In this document: positions 17,701 through 24,991 of the stretch, piece after piece
Layout of the letters: every line of letters starts with the position of its first letter
How positions within the stretch are numbered: the stretch's first letter is position 1
Translations under genes and position numbers: made by a program
Assembly (NCBI RefSeq): GCF_003260975.1
Contig: NZ_CP030041.1
Coordinates: forward strand, 4,963,501 to 5,027,500
Length of the DNA: 64,000 nucleotides
From: Echinicola strongylocentroti
GTDB lineage: Bacteria > Bacteroidota > Bacteroidia > Cytophagales > Cyclobacteriaceae
Reading direction: 5' to 3'
Notes under the pieces: model-generated
The model's database searches: none
What the model was told of the DNA's origin: nothing
What the model saw: the letters and a program-made list of their open reading frames with translations, nothing else

Positions 17701-19256
17701 AGATATCAAGTGGAAATGCTTCTGATGGCGGGACAATTACGGGAGTGACTAATTACACACTATTTACTTCCTCAGCCACTAATCTGCCACTTGCGGAAAC
17801 CATATGGGTTCAGACTATCCAAAATAGCAGCGTGTCTGCTACAAGTGTCCAAATTGGAATTACCCAATCTGCCAACAGGTTTTTCTTCAGGTCTGGTAAC
17901 CTGTCCTTAAATCCAGGCACAGCTTGGAGAGAGATGTGGCATTATGGCAATCTATTGAACCCTGCTACAGAATCATGGGTGACATCACAGGGTTATCTAA
18001 CGAGTTCTGACCTGAATGGCTATGCAACAGAATCTTGGGTTACCTCTCAGGGCTATGCGTTGGATTCTGCGGTTATACATAAGACTGGCGATGAGACCAA
18101 AACCGGTGTATTGTGGGGAGCTTCATTCTCACCATTCCGAATTAAAGGGACTGGTTCAGGAGTTAGCAATGTCGGTTACTTTTCAATATATGAGATCGAC
18201 GGGTCTACCAGGCAAGCATTTTTAGGATTTGGATCATCTTCTACGGGTAGTTTAGATATCAGGAATGATGTATCAGGATCAACTATCCGTCTTCTCGAAT
18301 CTGGGGGGGTTAATGGGCTTCAGTATTTGGATGGAATTTCAAATCGGACAGTATGGCACTCTGGGAATCTTTCCAGCCCAGCGACCCAGAGTTGGGTGCA
18401 AAGTGGTTACGAGCCAAAATTTTCTAAAAACACAGCTTTCAATAAGAATTTCGGCACGTCTGCCGGTACGGTGGCGCAGGGTAACGATAACAGGATTCTG
18501 AATGGCCAGACGGCATATAGTTGGGGGGATTTCCGAGACTACGGTTTAGGTTATGCTGTTGTTTATTCGGACTTAAATACAGCTGGGCAAGGATTCTTTT
18601 TGGCACCTACTTCGGCAACCGGTGCTCCATCAGGGGCGGTTGGTAACCTATGGGGTATAACTCATATTGGAGGCAGCTCAAGAAGGGTTCAGGAAGTTAT
18701 GTCAGGTGGTAATTATGAAAGCTGGCAAAGGTACTATGATGGCAGTAGTTGGTCGCCTTGGTATGAAAAGGCCACAATAGGAACAGGATCTGGACAGGTT
18801 AGAAATAACGGGCAACTTGATTCTAGATACCTCCAATCTTCCGACCTGACCAGCTATGCAACAGAAAGCTGGGTAACATCACAAGGCTATGCAGTATCCG
18901 GCACCGGAGGCAGTCAAGTCCGAAATAATACGCAGCTGGATGCGAGGTATTCACAAAAAGAATTTGTGGCCCCTCTTTATAAACAAACATTACTGCCAAT
19001 TGCTAATGGATCGAGCCAAACTGTGAGTCTTAATGCAGGGCAGTCAGAAGGTACTTGGATTCTTGCTTTTCTCGAAGTAGGCGGGGATGAGTATGTTAAT
19101 GTGATCCACACACGTATTAATTCTTCAACATCATTTGTCAATGTTATTGGAAGTTCTGCTGGATTGACAGCTACTCCTGACGGACAAGCAATAAGAATAA
19201 GCAACACATCTGGTGTAACTATAGAACTTACATTATCAGATATAAAACTAATCTAA
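14751..19256 (+). CDS. Large tail tip / tail fibre protein with repeated C-terminal half
   Basis: 1501 residues. The N-terminal 550 residues (starting AYGLRYILEYDNKFGTC) look like a baseplate or tail-tip domain that docks on the tail. From about residue 890 on, the protein is built of fibre repeats: NTAFNK(S/N)FGTSAGTVAQGND twice and YATESWVTSQGYAVSGTGG-type units four times, followed by QVR.NTQLDARY. Such units are typical of receptor-binding fibres of Bacteroidota phages. No separate Dit, Tal or fibre genes are present, so this gene probably fuses those roles. Host range is expected to depend on the C-terminal third. Confidence 0.82.
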   Translation: MAYGLRYILEYDNKFGTCRDEIYTRDFEGAAQYIDGGAVPFLLTRNNSKDIKQHFKGSDSTISLLSNVSKYYFDLFEGDERQHKLIHKEQGVEVWSGWLTPDLFNEAYKTAPYETKIKATDGIGGLKEIPLPDITADEYSSTATEKDVVIACLGETDLELDVVIAANLYSAGMTDTDCPLSQSSVNMQAFLKDEDGEEDVPMSCYEVLEKILKSWNAFVAQVDNKWHIIRWPELYGSSIAFRRFGHTGTLLESGTHSLTKTFNSEGIKLNGAMLQTDRAYKKLSVSQNFGNILGSESGQLIPDTNFNDWNLEYQGPVAQFGSVWKLNKWTYHGINPFINEDNGEVRRVLQDSETGWNTCLIYNALLDFPDNPAYEVYLQSTPVSIKKEVENVIALSFDVQCATKGSNNVLVDAYFVIGVQLGTKWLGVDGNGGYEWKNTKEYISWKVGATYRWEAIDLGNLPVPEDGDLSVRIFPIVQTGSTAKTEYVSVWSGFRCTLVNNPALINKKVYYKTVNPENFTTKLDDISLELGDAKTIMSQNAKIVGGTFTEEWHRKGISETEPLARLIAREYLNQYQATTYNILGGNTRTGLHIFANYQDLDNEPDRYFILGGGTYDAKQSEWRPDFLEINQVETSQAILPYEEASEDQGVPSTGPESSPDPETSFSFNLPDGTIPQVQDSQMTESGARVVYDEGGELERFEFDGRVKALDAIEPEELLPKGQAESIFYTQEELDNFFAGNVPISGYNKDNWDEAYSWGPHSGVYIPLSQKGIANGVATLDGGGKVPINQLPNAIMIYKGVWNASTNTPSLSNGTGEAGWTYKVTGAPSPGVNFDFGSGNVHVENGDYVIYNDSGEWEKSDNTDAVTSVFGRTGVITAQSGDYSAFYEPIFTKNTAFNKSFGTSAGTVAQGNDSRILNGQTAFGWGNHALAGYLTSADLNGYATESWVTSQGYAVSGTGGGQVRTNTQLDARYQLSGDYVFSRPQISSGNASDGGTITGVTNYTLFTSSATNLPLAETIWVQTIQNSSVSATSVQIGITQSANRFFFRSGNLSLNPGTAWREMWHYGNLLNPATESWVTSQGYLTSSDLNGYATESWVTSQGYALDSAVIHKTGDETKTGVLWGASFSPFRIKGTGSGVSNVGYFSIYEIDGSTRQAFLGFGSSSTGSLDIRNDVSGSTIRLLESGGVNGLQYLDGISNRTVWHSGNLSSPATQSWVQSGYEPKFSKNTAFNKNFGTSAGTVAQGNDNRILNGQTAYSWGDFRDYGLGYAVVYSDLNTAGQGFFLAPTSATGAPSGAVGNLWGITHIGGSSRRVQEVMSGGNYESWQRYYDGSSWSPWYEKATIGTGSGQVRNNGQLDSRYLQSSDLTSYATESWVTSQGYAVSGTGGSQVRNNTQLDARYSQKEFVAPLYKQTLLPIANGSSQTVSLNAGQSEGTWILAFLEVGGDEYVNVIHTRINSSTSFVNVIGSSAGLTATPDGQAIRISNTSGVTIELTLSDIKLI
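17427..17512 (+). repeat. Fibre repeat A, copy 1
   Basis: An 86-bp coding repeat; the second copy is at 18429-18514 with the same length and only scattered, mostly synonymous changes. It encodes NTAFNKSFGTSAGTVAQGND. Confidence 0.85.
17571..17640 (+). repeat. Fibre repeat B, copy 1
   Basis: 70-bp coding repeat matched at 18855-18924, with shorter versions near 17960-18060. Encodes the YATESWVTSQGYAVSGTGG unit, which contributes many Trp codons. Confidence 0.8.
18429..18514 (+). repeat. Fibre repeat A, copy 2
   Basis: Partner of 17427-17512. The mostly synonymous differences indicate an old internal duplication kept by selection, or by recombination between phages. Confidence 0.85.
18855..18924 (+). 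repeat. Fibre repeat B, copy 2
   Basis: Partner of 17571-17640 in the same reading frame, near the protein C-terminus. Confidence 0.8.
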
Positions 19257-19258
19257 TC

Positions 19259-19519
19259 ATGAAAACAATCAAAAAATTACACAAATCGAACGCTCTAAAA
19301 TTCACATTTCCGGACGCTGTGCACGTCTTCAATAAAGCGGAAATCCGAGAAGCAAAAGAAGATGGCACCACTGACATTTATGTCCAGCATAAAGTATATG
19401 CCGATCAGGAGGCACTGGATGAAGGGGCTTCACAAGTGGATTTCGCTGGACAGGTGGTCACGGTGAGTACTAAGGAGCTGGAATCATTTTTAAATCTAAT
19501 CGAATCTAAAATCAAATAA
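19259..19519 (+). CDS. Small phage protein after fibre gene, unknown
   Basis: 86 residues, 2 nt after the fibre stop, so in one transcript with it. Mixed strand/helix composition (ALKFTFPDAVHVFNKAEIREAK), no signal or membrane segment. A fibre chaperone or accessory is possible by position; no family recognised. Confidence 0.6.
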   Translation: MKTIKKLHKSNALKFTFPDAVHVFNKAEIREAKEDGTTDIYVQHKVYADQEALDEGASQVDFAGQVVTVSTKELESFLNLIESKIK

Positions 19520-19521
19520 TC

Positions 19522-19920
19522 ATGGCAAAAGCGACAAAAAGAAAACTAACCTCCTTGGAAGTCTTCAGAATCAACACAGGACTGGAACAGATCACGGAAT
19601 TAAGGCTGGATCCTCTGGTTGGGTATGATGCAGTGGACAATCTCGAAGAGACAAGCAAGCCAGCAAAGTGCCACCAAAAGGCCATGCAATTGGCGTTTGA
19701 AAAGTTCGCAGAAAAAGTGACCAAAAATAACGGGGAGGAAGAAATGGAAGTGCCCTTGCACAAGCGTGAGGAGTATGTGGTATACGTGGAAGAAATCAAC
19801 AACAAGGAGGTAATTCTTCCCCTTACTTATCTTCCCAAGTCCGTTTTGGTGATCAAGGATGGGGACAAAGAAGTGTTATTGACGGGGTTATATAAGCTAC
19901 TGAAGCCCATCATAACATAA
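19522..19920 (+). CDS. Phage protein of unknown function
   Basis: 132 residues, 2 nt after the previous gene. Lys-rich N-terminus, a helical middle (KCHQKAMQLAFEKFAEKVTK) and strands at the end (YVVYVEEINNKEVILPLTYL). Soluble, with no recognised domain. Probably co-transcribed with the fibre gene. Confidence 0.6.
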   Translation: MAKATKRKLTSLEVFRINTGLEQITELRLDPLVGYDAVDNLEETSKPAKCHQKAMQLAFEKFAEKVTKNNGEEEMEVPLHKREEYVVYVEEINNKEVILPLTYLPKSVLVIKDGDKEVLLTGLYKLLKPIIT

Positions 19921-19953
19921 AATTTTATTGAAGAACTACTACTAAAATAAACA

Positions 19954-20208
19954 ATGACTAAAGAGGAAGCTTTGAAGGCATGGAAACAGAAATTTGCACT
20001 TAGAATTCTGGGAGGTATGGCCCTTTTGGGACTCACCTACCTTCTAGCTATTTCTTTTATGAAGATCCCTGAAGGAAACGAGCGGATCGTGGACACTACA
20101 CAGGGGTTTGTAATGGGAACATTGCTGAGCAGTATTATCAGCGTCCTGACTTCATATTTATTACCATCAGAAAAAGAAGATGAAGAAAGAAAAAATCCTA
20201 ATATATAA
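19954..20208 (+). CDS. Two-pass membrane protein, holin candidate
   Basis: 84 residues with two hydrophobic segments (about 16-36 and 51-70) and a charged C-terminal tail (SEKEDEERKN). Location just upstream of the lysozyme and the size fit a class II holin, which makes membrane lesions that release or activate the endolysin at the programmed time. The sequence alone cannot separate a holin from other small membrane proteins. Confidence 0.6.
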   Translation: MTKEEALKAWKQKFALRILGGMALLGLTYLLAISFMKIPEGNERIVDTTQGFVMGTLLSSIISVLTSYLLPSEKEDEERKNPNI

Positions 20209-20314
20209 GACCTTGATTACCGGGGTTGTTGCTATCATAATGATATCTATGACGATCATGGATATCATTATATCAAACAAGGTGAAAGAATTAATAGCAC
20301 TATTGAACCCATGA
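20180..20314 (+). CDS. Small single-pass membrane protein in lysis cassette
   Basis: 44 residues. ATG at 20180 lies inside the end of the holin-candidate gene, and its TGA overlaps the lysozyme ATG (ATGA). Basic N-terminus, then one hydrophobic helix at about residues 10-29 rich in Ile/Met, and a short basic tail. Gene coupling on both sides supports expression; it may be an antiholin or second holin. Confidence 0.5.
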   Translation: MKKEKILIYKTLITGVVAIIMISMTIMDIIISNKVKELIALLNP

Positions 20315-20757
20315 GACTGACAAAGGAAGGTATAGAGTTAATGAAGGAGTTTGAAGGGCTGAGACTAGACGCTTACCAGGACGTTGCAGGTGTCTGGACA
20401 ATCGGTCATGGCAACACTTATTACGAGGACGGAAGCAAGGTAAAGCAGGGTGATAGGATCAGTAAGGCACGATCGGAAAAATTGTTTATCAATATCGTTG
20501 AGGGGTTTGCTGAAGGTGTTCGAGGAGCGATTTTACAGCCAATAGGCGCTAAACCATTCAGCGCGTTGGTTTCATTTGCCTACAACGTAGGACTGCAAAA
20601 TTTCCGGGACAGTACTTTACTGAAGAAGGTTAATATCAATCCAGAAGACCCTTCTATTAGGTCTGAGTTTATGAGATGGAATAAGGCTGGCGGAAAGGTG
20701 TGGGATGGGTTGACAAGGAGAAGGAAAGCGGAAGCAAATTTGTATTTTGATGAGTAG
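20311..20757 (+). CDS. Endolysin, GH24 lysozyme
   Basis: 148 residues, normal for the T4/P22 lysozyme family. The catalytic triad spacing of T4 lysozyme (Glu, +9 Asp, +6 Thr) is met by E15 in FEGLRLDAY, D24 and T30 in VWTIGHGNT. The later region ALVSFAYNVG and WDGLTRRRKAE are family landmarks. It cleaves peptidoglycan between MurNAc and GlcNAc to lyse the host. No signal peptide, so export depends on a holin. Overlaps the next gene by a few bases. Confidence 0.93.
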   Translation: MRLTKEGIELMKEFEGLRLDAYQDVAGVWTIGHGNTYYEDGSKVKQGDRISKARSEKLFINIVEGFAEGVRGAILQPIGAKPFSALVSFAYNVGLQNFRDSTLLKKVNINPEDPSIRSEFMRWNKAGGKVWDGLTRRRKAEANLYFDE

Positions 20758-21292
20758 CAAATTAATCATATTCACCTTGGGGGCCATCGCAGCTGCGGCA
20801 GTAATGCGAATATTCTTTTGGCCGGAGATCACCGAGCGGGAAGAGGTCACATACCGTACCGAGACAAAGACGGATTGGATACGAAAGGACACCACTATCT
20901 ACCATTTCCAAGATTCTCTCAGGATACTGGAAGTGGAACGGTACCGGGAGCCCAGTCCGGAGCCTGAGAAGTACGACAGCATACGCCATTATCAAGGAAG
21001 CGACCCCCATCTTTACGGCAGAGTAAACTGGAAGGCCACGACCGGAGGATACCTGCAGCACTTGGAGATCAACCCGGTCCTGGACATTCCAATCCGAACG
21101 GTTACCAATACCATCGAGCGAAATACAACCAAGGTGATGCATCCGAAAGGATTATACGCTACAGGTGGAATTAGTTCATATTTTAAATACTCAGTCGGGG
21201 CTACCTATCTTAACAATAAATCTCTGATTGGCTACGAATACACCCCACAGTTAGATCTTCATGAAATCAAGGTAGGTTTTAAGGTGTGGTAA
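20750..21292 (+). CDS. Membrane-anchored periplasmic protein, spanin-like candidate
   Basis: 180 residues from ATG 20750 (a TTG one codon earlier is possible). N-terminal hydrophobic anchor at about residues 4-22, then a long charged periplasmic part and a C-terminal beta-patterned end (GLYATGGISSYFKYSVGATYL...VGFKVW). It directly follows and overlaps the lysozyme, where phages of Gram-negative hosts carry spanins that fuse inner and outer membranes. The beta-patterned end would be unusual for Rz. Assignment is by position and topology. Confidence 0.5.
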   Translation: MSSKLIIFTLGAIAAAAVMRIFFWPEITEREEVTYRTETKTDWIRKDTTIYHFQDSLRILEVERYREPSPEPEKYDSIRHYQGSDPHLYGRVNWKATTGGYLQHLEINPVLDIPIRTVTNTIERNTTKVMHPKGLYATGGISSYFKYSVGATYLNNKSLIGYEYTPQLDLHEIKVGFKVW

Positions 21293-21340
21293 TCGGATAT
21301 GGATTAATTTTTAGTCGCCAATCTACTCGTAAATTAAAGC

Positions 21341-21374
21341 AAAAAGCCTCATATGTATCATACGAGGCTTTTTA
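21341..21374. terminator. Bidirectional terminator at prophage right end
   Basis: AAAAAGCCTC and GAGGCTTTTT form a 10-bp stem; the arms extend inward by four further pairs past a single mismatch. It can end both the rightward lysis transcript and the leftward tRNA transcript. Confidence 0.85.
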
Positions 21375-21375
21375 G

Positions 21376-21400
21376 TGGGCCCACCTGGGCTCGAACCAGG
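21376..21400. other. Candidate prophage attachment site (attR) in tRNA 3' end
   Basis: Phage lysis genes stop less than 100 nt from the 3' end of a host tRNA, and ordinary host genes follow on the other side. tRNA 3' ends are the commonest attB targets. The matching left copy would lie outside the window, so this is inference from layout. Confidence 0.3.
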
Positions 21401-21449
21401 GACCCCTTGATTATGAGTCAAGTGCTCTAACCAGCTGAGCTATAGGCCC
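21376..21449 (-). tRNA. tRNA with CAT anticodon (Ile2-lysidine or elongator Met)
   Basis: 74 nt on the minus strand. Acceptor GGGCCTA/TGGGCCC, D arm GCTC/GAGC, anticodon stem CTTGA/TCAAG with loop CTCATAA, T arm CCTGG-TTCGAGC-CCAGG, discriminator A. No initiator-type GGG/CCC anticodon stem, so it is not fMet. The GGGCCTATAGCTCAG start resembles tRNA-Ile, favouring the lysidine-modified AUA decoder, but elongator Met cannot be excluded. Its 3' end faces the prophage. Confidence 0.9.
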
Positions 21450-21583
21450 TTAAAGCATTTGTTGAGTGATTGTTCCAAGAATGGATCATTACAAATCCCT
21501 TCCCGAAAAGCTTCAATCAGTTTTCCTTGCTTTTGGGACTGCAATGTTACATATTTGATTCCAAAACAACAACATTTGCCCGT

Positions 21584-22216
21584 ATGAAAATAGATAAAAA
21601 CATTGATTTTTTTGTGTTTGACCTTGGCGGGGTCATTATTGACTTGGATATTCCTTTTACGATCAGCCAGTTATCCAGTTACCTGGACGGGGATGGCAAT
21701 GATGAGCTCGGGAATTTTATGGCCCACCCTGTACACCATGCCTTTGAGAAGGGCGAAATCAGTGAGGCCATCTTTAGGGATGAAATCAGAAGGTCCTTTA
21801 ACAAAGAATGGACTGACCGGGAAATCGATGCTATCTGGAATGGAATGCTCAAAAATATTCCGATGCAAAAAATAGAACTGTTAAGGGAGCTCAGAAAGAC
21901 CCATCCCGTTTATATGCTCTCCAATACCAATGGTATCCACTTTAAAAAAGTAGAGGAAATCTTGCTGAACGACACTGGAATTGATCGCTTTTCTACACTT
22001 TTTGACGAGTTGTTCTTGAGCCACGAGATGGGGTGTAGAAAACCGGATGCGGTGATTTATGAAAAAGTATTGGAAAAAGTAGGTATGCCTGCTGAAAAAG
22101 GTGTATTTTTCGATGATACTGCACCTAATTTGACAGGGGCACAAAAAGTGGGACTTAATACCGTCCACATTAATCACCCAAATGCGTTAATGGATTATTT
22201 CTCGGATGTACACTAA
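21584..22216 (+). CDS. HAD-family phosphatase (subfamily IA, YihX-like)
   Basis: 210 residues from ATG 21584; an upstream in-frame TTG at 21470 is too near the tRNA. HAD motifs: FDLGGVIID with nucleophile D13, SNTNG with S113, CRKPD with K153, and FFDDTAPN with D177/D178. The DLGG form of motif I lacks the usual second Asp, as in YihX-type members ('DLGNV'). These are cytoplasmic sugar- or nucleotide-phosphate phosphatases with broad specificity. The end overlaps the protease gene by 11 nt, so both are co-transcribed. Confidence 0.88.
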   Translation: MKIDKNIDFFVFDLGGVIIDLDIPFTISQLSSYLDGDGNDELGNFMAHPVHHAFEKGEISEAIFRDEIRRSFNKEWTDREIDAIWNGMLKNIPMQKIELLRELRKTHPVYMLSNTNGIHFKKVEEILLNDTGIDRFSTLFDELFLSHEMGCRKPDAVIYEKVLEKVGMPAEKGVFFDDTAPNLTGAQKVGLNTVHINHPNALMDYFSDVH

Positions 22217-23312
22217 AAAAGAGTACTTACGTCATCTTTTATTATTTATTGTCACCTTTATTTGTACCACTTTAGCAGGTGGTGAATGGTTATTTGGCAG
22301 AAGCGTGCTCTCCAGCGAAAAGCCGCTGACATGGGAGTATTTTGTCCGCTCAATGGCATTTTCCATTCCTTTTATCGGGATATTATTGGTGCACGAACTG
22401 GGACATCTTTTTACTTCTCTTCGGTTAAAGGTGAAAGCCTCGTTGCCTATTTTCTTGCCGTTTTGGCTGGGATTTATGGGGATGCCCTCTATTGGTACCA
22501 TGGGAGCTGTAATCAAGATGAAAGCCTTTGTCAATAGCCGAAGGAAATTTTTTGATATCGGTGTTGCTGGACCGCTTGCTGGCTTTGTGATTGCATTGGC
22601 CGTGCTCTTTTTTGGGTTTACCCATCTTCCCGAAGCCGATTTTATCTATGAGATCCACCCCGAATACATGGACCCCGATTACGATCCTGATCAAGAGGAA
22701 ATCATCAATATCCAGCTGGGCCAAAACCTGCTGTTTTATGGAATGGAAAACCTATTGGCTGATCCTGAGAAAATGCCAAACATGAGCGAGGTGATCCACT
22801 ATCCTTACCTTTTTGCTGGTTATCTGGCCTTGTTCTTTACTGCATTGAACCTTCTTCCTATCGGCCAATTGGATGGAGGCCATATTATTTTCGGACTGTT
22901 TCCAAGGCACCATAAGCAGATTTCCCTGGTTTTTTATATTGCCTTTTTGTTCTTTGCAGGGTTAGGGGTGGTCAATCCGTACCTTGAACCCACCTATCTT
23001 TATATTGCATTGCCCATATATATTGGCTTCCTGTATATTTGTTTTAAGAAATCCGGTTTTCCGAGACAGACCAAGTGGACCATTGTGCTCGCCATTGTCA
23101 GTATCCAATATGCACTCACCTATGCATTCCCCCACTTGCAAGGATATGAAGGGTGGCTACTCTATGCATTTTTGCTGGGGAGGGTGCTTGGTTTGGAACA
23201 TCCTCCAGTCCAAGATGGTACACGCCTTGATAGACCAAGAAAAATAGTGGCATGGGTGGCTATCATTATATTCATTATCTGTTTTACACCAAGACCCTTT
23301 ATGATCTCCTAA
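22206..23312 (+). CDS. Site-2 protease-family membrane metalloprotease (M50)
   Basis: 368 residues with about seven hydrophobic segments. The zinc site is H63-E64-L-G-H67 inside a membrane helix, and the third ligand Asp lies in LLPIGQLDGGH (D223). GVAGPLAG near 120 is the conserved M50 glycine-rich loop. This group cleaves substrates within the membrane, often releasing regulators. No PDZ domain is seen. It shares an operon with the HAD phosphatase; no substrate can be named. Confidence 0.88.
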   Translation: MYTKKEYLRHLLLFIVTFICTTLAGGEWLFGRSVLSSEKPLTWEYFVRSMAFSIPFIGILLVHELGHLFTSLRLKVKASLPIFLPFWLGFMGMPSIGTMGAVIKMKAFVNSRRKFFDIGVAGPLAGFVIALAVLFFGFTHLPEADFIYEIHPEYMDPDYDPDQEEIINIQLGQNLLFYGMENLLADPEKMPNMSEVIHYPYLFAGYLALFFTALNLLPIGQLDGGHIIFGLFPRHHKQISLVFYIAFLFFAGLGVVNPYLEPTYLYIALPIYIGFLYICFKKSGFPRQTKWTIVLAIVSIQYALTYAFPHLQGYEGWLLYAFLLGRVLGLEHPPVQDGTRLDRPRKIVAWVAIIIFIICFTPRPFMIS

Positions 23313-23732
23313 AAGCCTTACGATTACCTTTACCTGAATAAATACGACAATAAAGAACACCTACCTAACCATTCTTTTCAGCTATACAAAGAGATTTTGT
23401 TTTTATCTGTATTTTTATCCCGTTAATACCTTTATTGATGTAGTTTGTGTTTTATGAAAAGGTGTTTTACGCTGGCGGAAGATAATAATGGCCTGAGCTC
23501 GACTTATTATTTGTATTAAAAATTCATTGCGAATGCAGTGATAGGGGAGTGAAGCAATCTTTCCTTTGGAGACGGTTTTATAATCGAACTGAAGTTGTCG
23601 CAGGCAATGGTTGCGGGTGTAGCATTCCTTTTTGCCCTACCTGACTAAATACAGCTACACAACATTGGTTTACAATTAACTTTTAACCCGGTCTATGCAT
23701 ATTCCGGGTTTAACCTAAAAAAACCTGGAGAA
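23313..23732. other. 420-bp intergenic region, no gene seen
   Basis: Between the membrane protease and the LRR-like gene. Only very short open frames occur (longest about 20 codons). A short imperfect repeat CCCGGTCTATGCATATTCCGGG sits near 23687-23709. No RNA gene or clear terminator recognised. Confidence 0.5.
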
Positions 23733-24764
23733 ATGAAACTATCAGCTGTGAGTGGGTATTGTTGGACCTGGATAAGCAAGAGGTTCTCCCATGAAGTTAC
23801 GGAGGAAATGGACTATTCCATTCCCCAAAACTTACATAACTTGTCCAATGATGCCGGAGTTATCATTCGTGCCAAAATGCTCCAAAAACATGCACTAAGG
23901 CTGTTTTATATGATTCCGGAAAAGCACCGTTCATCGAATTTGGCCCGAGATGTTGATCAAATGAGCAGAATACTGGGGAGCTACCTGGGAGCCAAAGCGG
24001 GTAGTCGTTCCGTTTTTATAAAGACCCCCAACTCCCCGTACGCCCGATTGCTGCCTATGAATGATTACCTGGAAGAGCTGAAGGGTAAACTTCCCCAACT
24101 GGAACAGCAGCTTCAAGCACTCGAAACCTCCCTGTTGATATTGAAGAGGAGTTCCTTTGAAAATTATGATACAAAATGGCTCCAATTATCTCCCTTTCTT
24201 ATGCGTAGTATGTTGGAAGCCGGCCGCTCTCCAAAATGCTTCCTGAACACAAGACACCTCCGTCTGAAGCTAGAAGAGGCGCAGTCGATTACCAATCGCC
24301 TGGAAGGCTTGCATCATTTTGATCAACTTACACATCTGGAAGTAGTGGGTGCACTTGATGATCCAAGGGAGTTTAATGAACTTACGGTGCTCCCTGAGCT
24401 CCAATCACTCACCATTGAAAAAGGTCCCAAAATCAAATGGCCGGAAAAACGACTTTCCATCAAACAGTTTCCTAATCTACAACAGCTTACCATTAGGCAG
24501 GCCAATCGATGGGAAGATTATCAGTTGATTTTTTCACTGTCAAGGGTAGAAAGGTTGACGTTGATGAATTTTTACCCAGAAAATCTCAAAGACATCATTA
24601 ATATCCGTTGCTTGGAGCAATTTAAGGAGATCAATATTCATTTCACGACTTCTTTTCAGCTTTCCGCTTGTACCAATCCCCTCATCCGAAACCTGATCAA
24701 GCATTACCAACTATACACAGCTGTTCATCTCTTTCCCGCAGCGTCACCTACCAATTTACCTTGA
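23733..24764 (+). CDS. Hypothetical protein with leucine-rich-repeat-like C-terminal half
   Basis: 343 residues, no signal peptide or membrane helix. Residues 1-130 are helical, with a coiled-coil-like stretch (EELKGKLPQLEQQLQALETSLLILKR, about 113-140). Residues about 170-320 show repeated L..L.L segments (FDQLTHLEVVGAL, LPELQSLTIEKG, FPNLQQLTIRQAN, LSRVERLTLMNF, CLEQFKEINIHF) at 22-26 residue spacing, the pattern of leucine-rich repeats. Likely a cytoplasmic protein-binding module. Stand-alone, in a region with long flanking intergenic DNA. Family not recognised. Confidence 0.6.
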   Translation: MKLSAVSGYCWTWISKRFSHEVTEEMDYSIPQNLHNLSNDAGVIIRAKMLQKHALRLFYMIPEKHRSSNLARDVDQMSRILGSYLGAKAGSRSVFIKTPNSPYARLLPMNDYLEELKGKLPQLEQQLQALETSLLILKRSSFENYDTKWLQLSPFLMRSMLEAGRSPKCFLNTRHLRLKLEEAQSITNRLEGLHHFDQLTHLEVVGALDDPREFNELTVLPELQSLTIEKGPKIKWPEKRLSIKQFPNLQQLTIRQANRWEDYQLIFSLSRVERLTLMNFYPENLKDIINIRCLEQFKEINIHFTTSFQLSACTNPLIRNLIKHYQLYTAVHLFPAASPTNLP

Positions 24765-24811
24765 TAGCTGAGTCTATGCGAAACAGGTATGACGACTGTC
24801 CAGTTAGGTAG

Positions 24812-24851
24812 CCTTTGTTACTTTTTGACTTGAAGCAAAAAGTAACAAAGG
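24812..24851. repeat. Perfect 16-bp inverted repeat, 8-nt loop
   Basis: CCTTTGTTACTTTTTG (24812-24827) is exactly complementary to 24836-24851. The stem is A/T-rich with no T tract after it, and lies between convergent gene ends. Palindromes of this kind are common intergenic elements in Bacteroidota; it could also act as a convergent terminator. Confidence 0.85.
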
Positions 24852-24898
24852 TAAAGGGAAGAAATCCCCCTATGCTCTCCTATGTGCCTAATGTGGTT

Positions 24899-24980
24899 GT
24901 CAAATAAGTTAGCTACTTTATATTGCCTTCTCAAAGTGCCTTCTTAAAGTCTTAGGATCCGGGTTTAATTCTGTTTTGAC
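24899..24980. repeat. Dispersed intergenic repeat, copy 1
   Basis: Begins TCAAATAAGTTAGCTAC and is related to 27534-27589, with the same order of blocks (TCAAATAAGTTAGCT, CTTTA, TTCTCAA, TCTTAG, GTTTAA). The copies flank the patatin gene. Origin unknown. Confidence 0.6.
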
Positions 24981-24991
24981 GTGTTGTTATT

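Noticed and set aside
14751..19256. Possible diversity-generating retroelement target in the fibre gene
   Set aside because: No reverse transcriptase or template-like second copy is present; the repeats are in-frame duplications within the gene.
21470..21583. N-terminal extension of the HAD protein
   Set aside because: It would begin with TTG right after the tRNA; the family starts at the ATG at 21584.
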